Shown in pieces: positions 1 through 6,790 of a stretch of DNA of 9,176 nt (within the stretch, counting starts at the first letter, position 1; every line of letters begins with the position of its first letter). This DNA comes from Planctomycetota bacterium. Lineage in GTDB: Bacteria; Planctomycetota; Phycisphaerae; Phycisphaerales; SM1A02. Under the pieces are notes generated by a model. It saw only the letters and a list, made by a program, of their open reading frames with translations. It ran no database searches and was not told where the DNA came from. The translations under genes were made by a program, and so were the position numbers. The stretch spans positions 1 through 9,176 of the forward strand of contig JAPULD010000227.1 in NCBI GenBank assembly GCA_027295365.1, read 5' to 3'.

Positions 1-482
1 GGTTCGTCAAGCAACAGGACCTTGGGGTCATGCAAGAGGACGCGCGCGATGGACAGCCTTTGGCCCATGCCTCGGGAAAGTCCATTCACTTCGGAATTCG
101 CCTTGTAGGTCAGGTCGGTGAGTTCCAGGACATCACGGACGACCTGCATTCGCTGTTTGCCATGGATGTCATAGCAGGCAGCGAAGAATTCCAGATATTC
201 GCTGACGACCATGTCGTCGTACGCGCCCATGAAGTCGGGGACGTACCCGATGATGGGGCGGATCTGGGGGTTCTGATAGCCGATGACTTTGCCATCGATG
301 CGGGCCTCGCCCCAGGTGGGTTTGAGCAGCGTGGCCAGGATCTTGATGGTGGTGGTTTTCCCGGCCCCGTTGGGGCCGATGAATCCGAAACAGTCACCAC
401 TTTCGATCGCCAGGTTCAGGTTATTCAATGCAACCAACTCACCGTATTTCTTCGTGAGGTTGATTGTTTCAATCATCGTCAT
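1..482 (-). CDS. ABC transporter ATP-binding protein, ABC-2 type (partial, C-terminus beyond window)
   Basis: ATPase subunit of an ABC transporter, expected on the cytoplasmic face, hydrolysing ATP to drive a membrane permease. About 160 residues are visible. They include the Walker A motif GPNGAGKTT (residues 36-44), a Q-loop region around GYVPDF (79-84) where Asp stands in the usual Gln position, a signature LSRGMGQR (135-142, a variant of LSGGQ) and Walker B VLLLDE (155-160) just before the window edge. The TLLKPTWGEARIDG stretch after Walker A resembles ABC-2/GldA/CcmA-type exporter ATPases. The ATG at 480-482 is taken as the start; a second in-frame ATG two codons later is possible, and neither has a clear Shine-Dalgarno sequence. 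The gene begins 63 bases after the stop of the 829-residue membrane protein on the same strand, so the two are probably co-transcribed. The transported substrate cannot be told from the sequence, and the permease is not in the window. Confidence 0.93.
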   Translation of the reverse strand, partial: MTMIETINLTKKYGELVALNNLNLAIESGDCFGFIGPNGAGKTTTIKILATLLKPTWGEARIDGKVIGYQNPQIRPIIGYVPDFMGAYDDMVVSEYLEFFAACYDIHGKQRMQVVRDVLELTDLTYKANSEVNGLSRGMGQRLSIARVLLHDPKVLLLDE

Positions 483-545
483 AGGTGATGCCCCAAAGGG
501 TACGTCTCAATCGACGTGAGAATCCTTGAATTCCGGACGCGAAGT

Positions 546-3035
546 CTAACGGTTGTCGTCCTGTTCGTCCTGTTTTAGCACGGTCTTGAAGGCGATATCC
601 TCCCTGAATTCCAGAGGAAATATCCAGCGTACCAGCGTGAGCCCATCGCTGATGACCGGCTCTCCATTCGCTTCCATGGGAATCGGAATGGCCGAATTTT
701 GAAGCCAGCCCATCACGATCAAGCAGGGCCGAGTGAACCAGATCGATAAATCCAATTCACGGCCGATCTCGCGAAAAAATGTGGGGGTTTGCTGATCCGA
801 TTGGGTTCCGGGCGTGATGATGTATTGGGGAGGCGAAAGTTGGTGGAAAAAGCTGAGCATTTCAAGGAAATTCCGCCGATCGTCAGTGCTGATGGTTCGA
901 TTCGGGTTCGCCCCCAGGCTTGAAAATCCGACATTGCGATAGGGGTTGAGGTAGGCCTTCTTGATGTTTTCGCTCAGGATGCTTCCGGGCGGGACCTGAA
1001 GGGCGATGCGTCCTCCTGGCTGGATCACCCCGGGAACCTTCCAGTGATTGCCGATATTCAGGAGTTGTCCGGAATTGTTGGGGGCGATCCAGGATTCCTC
1101 GATGCCACCGCTGGAGAAAAATCGTCGCGTACGCATGCGTTGATTTTTGATCCAGAAGATCGTCACGTTGGTCAGATCACCCGGCAGGTCGTTGATGATG
1201 GTGCCTCGAATGTTCTGCTCAGTCTTCGTGGCCTCATCATAGACGACCCTGATCGGATCATTGGGATCTTCGCGGAGCATGCTGCCCCACTTCGGGTCGA
1301 GGCCGCCCAGCCAATTGATGTTGAGACGAGTCGTCGTGGAGCGTGAAGGCATGCCGTAGGAAGCCATGCGGCGCGACACGTCGATGGGATAGTGCACGAC
1401 GTTGTTGAACTTGGAGATGGAGACCGTGGGGGGATCCCAGGAGGCCATGATGTCGTGACCTTCGCCCGACATGACATTGACGTCGGTGACTCGATAGTTG
1501 GGGAGAAAGATGGAGCAATACGACGTGGCACGCTGAAGCTGGCGGTCATTGTCTCCCCGATCGGGATTGTGCGACCCGCTGCGATCAACTCTGGCGATGT
1601 GGTCAAGCACGGTCACGTGTTTCACCGTGATGGTCCTGGGGCGAACCGCCGCCACGGCGCCCCAGGCGATGACGGTGAACAGGCCCGCCGTCGCGGCGAA
1701 CGCCACCCACGTATGCTTGGTCTGACGATAGTGTTTCAGGGCGTAGAATCCCCCCGGACCCGCGATGACCCAGTACACGACGAACAGCACGAACGCCAAC
1801 AGCACGCCGATGGAGGCACTTTGCTCGTGCTGAATGAGTTGGACGATGAGGTTGCCGCTCCCGAGGTTGTTGCTTGACGTTTGGGCACGGGCCAGACGAT
1901 CGGCATTGCCGATATCCGTCAGCTGAGTCGTGGAAGGCGTGTCCTGTCGGCGACCCAGAATTCGATTCCAGAAGATGTCAGCTTCCGGAATGTCAAGACT
2001 CAACATCCGATTGCTCGAAACATCGATGCCGCTCAGCGTCACATGCCCGAATCCGTAGCTGCGTCTGATCACCACGATGCGACCATCCGGCAGTACGGTC
2101 AGCGGCTCGAAATAGTTATTGAAATCCACGCCGCCTTCCGGGGTATCCTCCCCAACCACACCGAAGACGTTGATCGAATTCAACGTGATCTCGCCTCGCG
2201 TGTTCGAGGACTTGCTGAGCACCGGCAACACGTCCGACAACGGAACAGATTCCTGACGCTGTGGCATCTGCGTCGGAAGCAAAGATTCAAAAGGTGTTTG
2301 CCCCTGGGAGCCGATTCCCCAGGGATTGCCCGCCGTGGGCAGGATGATGATGAGATGACCTCCTCGCCTGATGTATTCACGCAAGGCTTCGGCCTGATCG
2401 AAACTGAGATTACCGGGTGATGATCCTGCCCCCCAGGCGATCGCCTCGAACATTTGCAAGGCGAACCAGCGATCAGGCAAGTCTTCCGGGCGAATGCCGC
2501 TGATGATCCGGGTTTCCTCATTGGCGGCGACAGTTCGGCCTCGGGGGCCGACGGCCATGTAATCATCGAGCCCCAACCGCGCACTGCCGACGATACCGAT
2601 GAGATTTGAATTGATCTGAAACGACTGGGTTTGTGCCTGGTTGGGAGAAACTCGTGCACCACCGATTTCCCGTCCTCGGTTCCCATTGACCTCTTCAAAG
2701 ACCTTGATGATCCAGACGTCATTCACCGAGTCATCTTCGGTCAGCGGGGCATACAGCCAGACCTTGGTCGGTTGGCCCGGCGTCAGAGTGAGTGATCGAC
2801 CGTTCTCGGCAATGTCCCCGTCGGTGTTTGGTTTTTCCCATTGCACCCAGACGGAGGTCGGCTCAGTGAGTCGGCTCGTGAGTTCGATTCGCATACCGGC
2901 GTACCCGCCAGGTCGGAAGGCGGAACCGACCCCGAACTGGTCGAGCCGCACGTCGACATCGGAAGTCTGGCCCATCGCGGCCATGGACATGGAAAGCAGA
3001 ATGGCCAGACACGGAAAAGCTTTTCGACATGGCAT
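546..3035 (-). CDS. Secreted, twice-membrane-spanning protein with glutamine-amidotransferase-like region, partner of ABC ATPase
   Basis: 829 residues, no specific function recognised. Residues 1-22 form a signal peptide with likely cleavage after AMG, before QTSD. Residues 25-140 look like a beta-rich ectodomain. Residues 145-345 resemble the class I glutamine amidotransferase-like fold of large bacterial membrane proteins, including the stretch ALREYIRRGGHLIIILP (217-233). Two membrane segments follow at about 408-429 and 442-464, joined by a short basic loop (KHYRQTKH). By the positive-inside rule, both large domains (23-405 and 465-829) lie outside the cytoplasm. The only cysteines are 3, 9, 507 and 771, so the amidotransferase-like region has no nucleophile and is unlikely to be catalytic. 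The stop is TAG. The start is set by the signal peptide; no Shine-Dalgarno is visible, and a TGCTACACT promoter-like element ends seven bases before the ATG. The ABC ATPase lies 63 bases downstream, suggesting an accessory subunit of an ABC-2 exporter, comparable in role to GldG. That role is inference. Confidence 0.85.
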   Translation of the reverse strand: MPCRKAFPCLAILLSMSMAAMGQTSDVDVRLDQFGVGSAFRPGGYAGMRIELTSRLTEPTSVWVQWEKPNTDGDIAENGRSLTLTPGQPTKVWLYAPLTEDDSVNDVWIIKVFEEVNGNRGREIGGARVSPNQAQTQSFQINSNLIGIVGSARLGLDDYMAVGPRGRTVAANEETRIISGIRPEDLPDRWFALQMFEAIAWGAGSSPGNLSFDQAEALREYIRRGGHLIIILPTAGNPWGIGSQGQTPFESLLPTQMPQRQESVPLSDVLPVLSKSSNTRGEITLNSINVFGVVGEDTPEGGVDFNNYFEPLTVLPDGRIVVIRRSYGFGHVTLSGIDVSSNRMLSLDIPEADIFWNRILGRRQDTPSTTQLTDIGNADRLARAQTSSNNLGSGNLIVQLIQHEQSASIGVLLAFVLFVVYWVIAGPGGFYALKHYRQTKHTWVAFAATAGLFTVIAWGAVAAVRPRTITVKHVTVLDHIARVDRSGSHNPDRGDNDRQLQRATSYCSIFLPNYRVTDVNVMSGEGHDIMASWDPPTVSISKFNNVVHYPIDVSRRMASYGMPSRSTTTRLNINWLGGLDPKWGSMLREDPNDPIRVVYDEATKTEQNIRGTIINDLPGDLTNVTIFWIKNQRMRTRRFFSSGGIEESWIAPNNSGQLLNIGNHWKVPGVIQPGGRIALQVPPGSILSENIKKAYLNPYRNVGFSSLGANPNRTISTDDRRNFLEMLSFFHQLSPPQYIITPGTQSDQQTPTFFREIGRELDLSIWFTRPCLIVMGWLQNSAIPIPMEANGEPVISDGLTLVRWIFPLEFREDIAFKTVLKQDEQDDNR

Positions 3036-3041
3036 GGAAAA

Positions 3042-3050
3042 AGTGTAGCA
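3042..3050 (-). promoter_or_regulatory. Candidate extended -10 promoter element for the 829-residue protein gene
   Basis: On the minus strand the bases read TGCTACACT, an extended -10 (TGN plus TACACT). The hexamer 17 bases upstream (TTCGAT) is a poor -35. A transcript starting about seven bases past the element would begin at or next to the ATG at 3033-3035, so the mRNA may be leaderless, which fits the lack of a Shine-Dalgarno sequence. This is prediction by eye. Confidence 0.35.
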
Positions 3051-3131
3051 TTCAAATGACGGGGATCGAATTTATGGGACATTTCCTCGGGTCTGATCAA
3101 GTGGCGATCCCGGCGGGTCGATTGATTTTCC

Positions 3132-3449
3132 ATGGATACTGTGGGCCTGACCATCGGAAGCGGAGGGGGGATCTGGCCGATCGTGGCATTGATCACGCTG
3201 TGGTTGGTTGTGATGTGTCTCAAGACGATCGGGCATGGGTATTCCACGTCCGTACGCTGGCACAACCTCAAGGTTCAGGCTCATCGCCTCCGACGTCAAC
3301 AAAAGCATGATCTTGGGGAACTGCAACAGGGTTCCGCTCGGCACGAGGCCAATCAGCGGGGGATCGATGTCGAACAATTGGAACCAGACGAAGTATCGGG
3401 CTCCGTCGAATCGGTGCCTCCGGTCCAGGACAGGGCACAAGCGGCCTGA
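3132..3449 (+). CDS. Small single-pass membrane protein of unknown function
   Basis: 105 residues, no family recognised. A short glycine-rich N-terminus (GLTIGSGGG) precedes one strongly hydrophobic segment (about 13-32, IWPIVALITLWLVVMCLK). A basic stretch (HNLKVQAHRLRRQQKH, about 44-59) follows, then an acidic, polar tail (DVEQLEPDEVSGSVESVPP). The basic side after the membrane segment predicts N-terminus out and a cytoplasmic tail; the charged region may be helical or coiled. It is divergent from the 829-residue protein gene, with 96 bases between the two starts, so a shared control region is possible. The ATG at 3132 is chosen because it keeps the whole membrane segment; no Shine-Dalgarno lies at normal spacing, the nearest purine-rich run (GGCGGG) being about 15 bases away. 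It ends 43 bases before the convergent peptidase gene. Whether it is expressed is moderately certain. Confidence 0.62.
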   Translation: MDTVGLTIGSGGGIWPIVALITLWLVVMCLKTIGHGYSTSVRWHNLKVQAHRLRRQQKHDLGELQQGSARHEANQRGIDVEQLEPDEVSGSVESVPPVQDRAQAA

Positions 3450-3492
3450 TCGGCCCTTTAAGAAGCCTCGCTGACATTCTGGCTGCTGCGGG

Positions 3493-4911
3493 TCAAGTCG
3501 GAGCCATCGCCTGACGCGAGACGCTCGCCAACTGATGCAGGATCGCCGCGTGAGATTCGATTCCCTTGCGGTAGCATTTGACCTCGAACTTCTCGTTGGG
3601 TGAATGCATCCGGTCGTCGTCGAGACCAAAGCCGACGAGCAAGGAATCGAACCCGAGAATCTCCTGGATCGAGCCGACCAGGGGGATGGAACCGCCGGTT
3701 CCGATGAGCACCGCCTTCTTGCCGTAGGTCGTTTCGAGTCCGGCCAAGGCTGCTTCGAGGAAGGGCGACTCCGTTGGCACGCGGATGGCCGGACTGTTGC
3801 CATGTTGCAAGATATCCCAGCGATAGCCTGGGGGCGTTCGTGCTTCGAGGAAGGACACCAGACTCTCATAGATCTTTTGCGGATTCTGGTTGGCCACGAG
3901 ACGGCAACTGATCTTGGCCATGGCGCTGGCCCCGATGACGGTTTTAGCGCCTTCGCCCGTATAGCCTCCCAAGAGGCCATTGATGTCACACGTGGGTCGA
4001 GTCCAGAGCCTTTCGAGCATGCTGTAGCCGGTTTCCCCGAAGCCTTCCTTCAAGCCGAGTTCGCCAAGGTAGGCATCACCATCGAAACCGAGGTTGCTTA
4101 ATTGCGTTCGTTCCTCATCGCTGAGTTCAAGCACGTCATCGTAAAAGCCGGGAATCTGGACTCGTCCGTCTTCGTCGACCAGTTCCCCGAGGATGCGGCA
4201 GAGCGCGTTGCAGGGATTGTGCAACGAACCGCCGAACATGCCTGAATGCAGATCGTGGCTGGGACCATGCAACGTCGCCTCGATGTACACGAGTCCTCGC
4301 AACATATAGGTGATGGCGGGCGTGTCGATATCCCACATCCCGGTATCGCAGACCACGCAGACATCCGCGGCAAGTTCTTCACGATTCTCCTTGAGGAAAG
4401 GGTCGAGACTGGGACTGCCCGATTCCTCCTCGCCTTCGATGAAGACCGTGATCTTGACGGGCAAGCTGCCATGGACGGATTTCCAGGCGCGGAACGCCTC
4501 GACGAACGTCATCAACTGACCCTTGTCATCGACCGCGCCCCGTGCGACGATGCGAGGACCGCGAGGCCCATCGACGATGGTCGGATCGAATGGTTCCGAA
4601 TCCCATAGTTCCAACGGATCGGGGGGCTGCACGTCGTAGTGCCCGTAGTACAGAATGTGCGGCACGTCTTCGCCTTCGGGGCCCTCGTGATGAGCGACGA
4701 CCATGGGATGGCCGGTCGTGTCGCGAAGGCTCACGTCGAATCCGATTTCCGAAAGTTGATCGACAATCCATTGCCCGGCCCGACGGGTTTCATCATCGAA
4801 ACTCGAGTCGGTGCTGATGCTCTTGATTCGCAGTAAGTCTTTGAGCCGTTCAAGACTGGCGTCGAACGTCTGGTCGATTTGATCGATCACGGGTGGCAAG
4901 GGAAGGGGCAT
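3493..4911 (-). CDS. M20 family metallopeptidase (dipeptidase-like)
   Basis: Predicted cytoplasmic two-zinc peptidase of the M20 family, closest in motif layout to the CNDP/carnosinase-type dipeptidases that cleave dipeptides or N-terminal residues. At 472 residues it is full length. Metal and catalytic residues expected for the family are visible: His91 in GHYDVQ, bridging Asp128 in ARGAVDDKG, the Glu162 base and Glu163 ligand in EGEEESGS, Asp189 in CDTGMW, and His436 in RMHSPNE. The dimerisation-domain motif GPSHDLHSGMFGG (217-228) and the late GTGGSIP loop (404-410) are intact. No signal peptide is seen. The start is well supported: TAGGAG lies nine bases upstream of the ATG. The gene follows the zinc-ribbon gene on the same strand after 153 bases and has its own promoter-like element, so it may be transcribed alone. 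It converges with the small membrane protein gene at 3449. The exact substrate is not predictable; a scavenging or turnover role is inference. Confidence 0.95.
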   Translation of the reverse strand: MPLPLPPVIDQIDQTFDASLERLKDLLRIKSISTDSSFDDETRRAGQWIVDQLSEIGFDVSLRDTTGHPMVVAHHEGPEGEDVPHILYYGHYDVQPPDPLELWDSEPFDPTIVDGPRGPRIVARGAVDDKGQLMTFVEAFRAWKSVHGSLPVKITVFIEGEEESGSPSLDPFLKENREELAADVCVVCDTGMWDIDTPAITYMLRGLVYIEATLHGPSHDLHSGMFGGSLHNPCNALCRILGELVDEDGRVQIPGFYDDVLELSDEERTQLSNLGFDGDAYLGELGLKEGFGETGYSMLERLWTRPTCDINGLLGGYTGEGAKTVIGASAMAKISCRLVANQNPQKIYESLVSFLEARTPPGYRWDILQHGNSPAIRVPTESPFLEAALAGLETTYGKKAVLIGTGGSIPLVGSIQEILGFDSLLVGFGLDDDRMHSPNEKFEVKCYRKGIESHAAILHQLASVSRQAMAPT

Positions 4912-4943
4912 GGCGTCGATCTCCTACGAGTGCAGTTGGGGGC

Positions 4944-4952
4944 ATCGTAGCA
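4944..4952 (-). promoter_or_regulatory. Candidate extended -10 promoter element for the M20 peptidase gene
   Basis: On the minus strand the bases read TGCTACGAT, an extended -10 element. No good -35 lies 17 bases upstream. It predicts a transcript start near 4937 and a leader of about 26 bases carrying the TAGGAG ribosome binding site (4921-4926). The rest of the gap 4912-5064 shows nothing else except the inverted repeat at the stop of the upstream gene. Confidence 0.33.
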
Positions 4953-5050
4953 AAATTAGAGCATGGAACGCCTCCGAGACGGAAAGTGGGGGAGCTACTT
5001 CCCAGTGATCGAATTGAGATGATGAGATGAAAGAGGCGAAACTGGCGAGG

Positions 5051-5067
5051 TGAATCGATTTGATTCA
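5051..5067 (-). repeat. Inverted repeat overlapping the stop codon of the zinc-ribbon gene
   Basis: TGAATC and GATTCA form a perfect 6-base-pair stem around a 5-base loop. The minus-strand TGA stop codon (5065-5067) is the first part of the left arm. No T-run follows on the minus strand, so it is not a classic intrinsic terminator, but it could protect the transcript end or mark a weak terminator. Confidence 0.4.
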
Positions 5068-5379
5068 GACGCTCAATGTGGCGGCGGCAAGATAGATGAA
5101 CGCCACCGCACCCAGCAGCATGAAGAACAAAAACGCCAGCCAACGATTGATCAGGCGTTCCTGTTTGCGAGGCTTCGTCATGGGCGAGTCGATGGTGAGT
5201 GGTTGGCCGATGAGACCTTCCATTTCAGCGTAACTCCGCGCCGGTCGCTTGGAGAGATCACAGCCACACCGGGCACAACGTTCCGCCATGCCACCACGCA
5301 GCAGCGCGCCGTCATAGCCGCATGCAACGCAACGGCGTACGAACATTCTCCGGTTGAGGGTTTGAACCTTTCCGACCAT
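5065..5379 (-). CDS. Small zinc-ribbon protein with C-terminal membrane segment
   Basis: 104 residues, function unknown. An N-terminal zinc-ribbon-like region carries two Cys pairs, CVAC (Cys17, Cys20) and CARC (Cys35, Cys38, with Cys40 close by), able to bind one zinc ion. A polar linker leads to a basic stretch (TKPRKQERLINR, 68-79) and one hydrophobic segment (about 81-101). The layout predicts a cytoplasmic zinc ribbon tethered by a C-terminal membrane anchor, with the basic residues just inside the membrane. Similar CGYDL-type ribbons joined to membrane segments are, from memory, common in Phycisphaerae proteins of unknown role. The ATG at 5377-5379 is used; TAGG lies upstream at usable spacing, while an internal ATG at residue 12 would still keep all cysteines. 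It lies between the MauE-like fusion gene (230 bases upstream) and the peptidase gene (153 bases downstream), with no obvious functional link to either. Confidence 0.78.
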   Translation of the reverse strand: MVGKVQTLNRRMFVRRCVACGYDGALLRGGMAERCARCGCDLSKRPARSYAEMEGLIGQPLTIDSPMTKPRKQERLINRWLAFLFFMLLGAVAFIYLAAATLSV

Positions 5380-5431
5380 GCGTATTCAGCCTACCAATTG
5401 ACAGATCAAACAAACAGATGTGACTCATTAT

Positions 5432-5451
5432 TTCGTACGAAGAAAATAGCA
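5432..5451 (-). promoter_or_regulatory. Candidate promoter region with 10-base palindrome upstream of the zinc-ribbon gene
   Basis: TGCTATTTT on the minus strand (5443-5451) resembles the extended -10 elements found before two other minus-strand genes here. The perfect palindrome TTCGTACGAA (5432-5441) lies just downstream, where transcription would start, and could be an operator. The surrounding 60 bases (5401-5460) have only 21 G or C, typical of a promoter region. No convincing -35 is seen. Evidence is weak and by eye. Confidence 0.28.
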
Positions 5452-5574
5452 TCCAGGATTCAAAGAATGGAAAATGGGTAGTTCCCAAGATTCCAAGCGT
5501 TGATTCTGAGCTGGAAAACGAGGATGTTTTGTGGATAAATACGCAAGCCTGCCAGAGGCACTGCGATATCGAGG

Positions 5575-5611
5575 GTGATCAATCTTTGGTTGTGATCAAT
5601 CAGTCCTGATT
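5575..5611. repeat. Direct repeat GTGATCAATC (two copies) plus short inverted repeat at a gene end
   Basis: GTGATCAATC occurs at 5575-5584 and again at 5592-5601, a 17-base period with a 7-base spacer. Each copy contains the palindrome TGATCA. The second copy runs into an inverted repeat, AATCAG (5598-5603) and CTGATT (5606-5611), which includes part of the TAA stop of the MauE-like fusion gene (5610-5612, minus strand). It could be a protein-binding site or a transcript-end structure; no T-run follows it. The rest of the gap up to 5379 is AT-rich, with only the promoter-like signals listed separately. Confidence 0.4.
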
Positions 5612-6623
5612 AGTGATCGTGAGGTTCGACCCCCAGGCAGGGCTCAAATCCTTCGCCTTCCGCGGCACAGACGACCTTGCCATCCACCAACTTGACTACG
5701 AGGGGGCTGGTGATGATCCAATTGGTTTCTGGAGACAAGTCGTACAAGCTAGCCGTGTGATTTTCCGGAAGTTCCCAGGTGGGATCACCATCCAGTGGTA
5801 TGTGATAGGCGAAAATAGGCGTCTGAACCTTTCCCGTGAAATCCTCCTTGAACATCTCTTCGCAATGATCGCAATCCGTGCGATAGAGGACGACGAGTTT
5901 CTCGCCTTGGGCGAGGTCTTCGGGCCACGTTCGGAGCAGTTTGAACAAGTCCACTTGATTCCAGCATTGCCCGATCCAATCGCTGATTTCACCCGAGACG
6001 TACCAGTTCCTCGGGAAGGCGATCTGCACCGGATCCGCGGCGCAGGGATCAGTCGGCGTCGTGTTCGATGGAAGCGTGTCTTCAACGACAGGAGGCGGGG
6101 GGACCGTGGGATTCTGACTCATGGCCATGACCCCGAAACTCGCGATGAATCCCAGAATGGTGGTCACCGCGGTCGGGATCGCCCCTCGTAGTGGCTTTGC
6201 CCCTTCGGTTCGCGCCAACGGGAGGAGGATCACGCCCAGCAGAAGCGCACCGTCGATACTCAACATCACGCCGGGATGAATACTGATCTTGCCGCCAAAA
6301 CAACCGCAGTTTTCGGCTCCCTGGATCAGCTCATTGATCAGAATGAGCACAAAGCTGCCCAACATGAAACCCGCCATGAGGCGAGAAAACCGGGGCATGA
6401 ACACGATCACCGCGATGGCCAGGATCTCCAATCCGATTAGCGAATTCAGAAGGATGTCGAGATCGACCCCCATCTTCGCGGCGGGATCGAAGATCGTGAA
6501 CTTGGGCAGTGTCGCCGGATTCTGGGCGATGAGCTTGAACGTCGCTCCCGTGAGGATCCACACCGGGACGAGTACACGAGTGATGATGGAGCCAATCTTT
6601 TCCGCGGTGGGGCCTTTGAGCAT
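5610..6623 (-). CDS. MauE/DoxX-like membrane protein fused to a periplasmic thioredoxin-like domain
   Basis: 337 residues. The N-terminal half has about five membrane segments (11-33, 58-76, 82-100, 117-137, 149-169), with the motif NCGCFGG (105-111) between the third and fourth, a cysteine pair typical of MauE/DoxX-like proteins. A proline-rich linker (171-191, PPPPVV) leads to a C-terminal domain with a CxxC motif, CDHC (251-254), following LVVLYRTD, which looks like a thioredoxin-type strand and active site. Five segments place this domain outside the cytoplasm. Further cysteines lie at 194, 220, 319 and 329. In methylamine-utilisation systems, MauE acts with a separate thioredoxin-like MauD in disulfide formation, so this protein may combine both parts and pass electrons between membrane carriers and extracytoplasmic thiols. 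The redox role and substrate are inference. The ATG at 6621-6623 has AGGTGA seven bases upstream. It is divergent from the cupin gene, with 167 bases between the starts. Confidence 0.85.
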   Translation of the reverse strand: MLKGPTAEKIGSIITRVLVPVWILTGATFKLIAQNPATLPKFTIFDPAAKMGVDLDILLNSLIGLEILAIAVIVFMPRFSRLMAGFMLGSFVLILINELIQGAENCGCFGGKISIHPGVMLSIDGALLLGVILLPLARTEGAKPLRGAIPTAVTTILGFIASFGVMAMSQNPTVPPPPVVEDTLPSNTTPTDPCAADPVQIAFPRNWYVSGEISDWIGQCWNQVDLFKLLRTWPEDLAQGEKLVVLYRTDCDHCEEMFKEDFTGKVQTPIFAYHIPLDGDPTWELPENHTASLYDLSPETNWIITSPLVVKLVDGKVVCAAEGEGFEPCLGVEPHDH

Positions 6624-6712
6624 GATCGTGTCACCTGCAAATGAACGTCGTATGAAGAATTGTTGTGAGCGAAACGATTCGGGACACCTTCAATTGCATA
6701 GTCCTTAAAGTC

Positions 6713-6751
6713 CGAGAATCGTGGAATCACACGAGAATAGGGGCTATCTCG
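6713..6751 (+). promoter_or_regulatory. Repeat and hairpin in the divergent region upstream of the cupin gene
   Basis: The divergent gap 6624-6790 contains CGAGAAT twice (6713-6719 and 6732-6738), with TCGTG and CACGA (6719-6723, 6730-6734) forming a short inverted repeat between them. The second copy also starts a hairpin: CGAGAATAG (6732-6740) pairs with CTATCTCG (6744-6751) across a GGG loop, leaving one unpaired A. The site could be an operator or part of the cupin mRNA leader. I could not identify a convincing promoter for either divergent gene. Confidence 0.35.
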
Positions 6752-6790
6752 GGCCAAGGGAGAAGATGGTCGATGAAGAGGGGGTAGGAT

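Noticed and set aside
30..488. 152-codon plus-strand open frame at the left edge
   Set aside because: It is antisense to an ABC ATPase with clear Walker A, signature and Walker B motifs.
496..520. TCTCA/TGAGA inverted repeat between the 829-residue protein gene and the ABC ATPase gene
   Set aside because: Five base pairs, no T-run, and within a likely operon; not distinguishable from chance.
1392..2420. Two plus-strand open frames of 161 and 179 codons inside the 829-residue protein gene
   Set aside because: They are antisense to a gene with signal peptide and membrane segments, and their translations show no domains.
3443..3456. GGCC-TGATC-GGCC hairpin between the convergent genes as a terminator
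   Set aside because: Only four base pairs and a very short T-run (CTTTA); no better candidate was seen in the 43-base gap.
3072..3989. 305-codon open frame on the minus strand over the peptidase end and the small membrane protein gene
   Set aside because: Arg/Ser/Pro-rich translation with no fold signature; it overlaps the intact M20 peptidase in another frame on the same strand.
5549..5562. TGCC-AGA-GGCA hairpin in the gap downstream of the MauE-like fusion gene
   Set aside because: Four base pairs with a three-base loop and no T-run on either strand; expected by chance.
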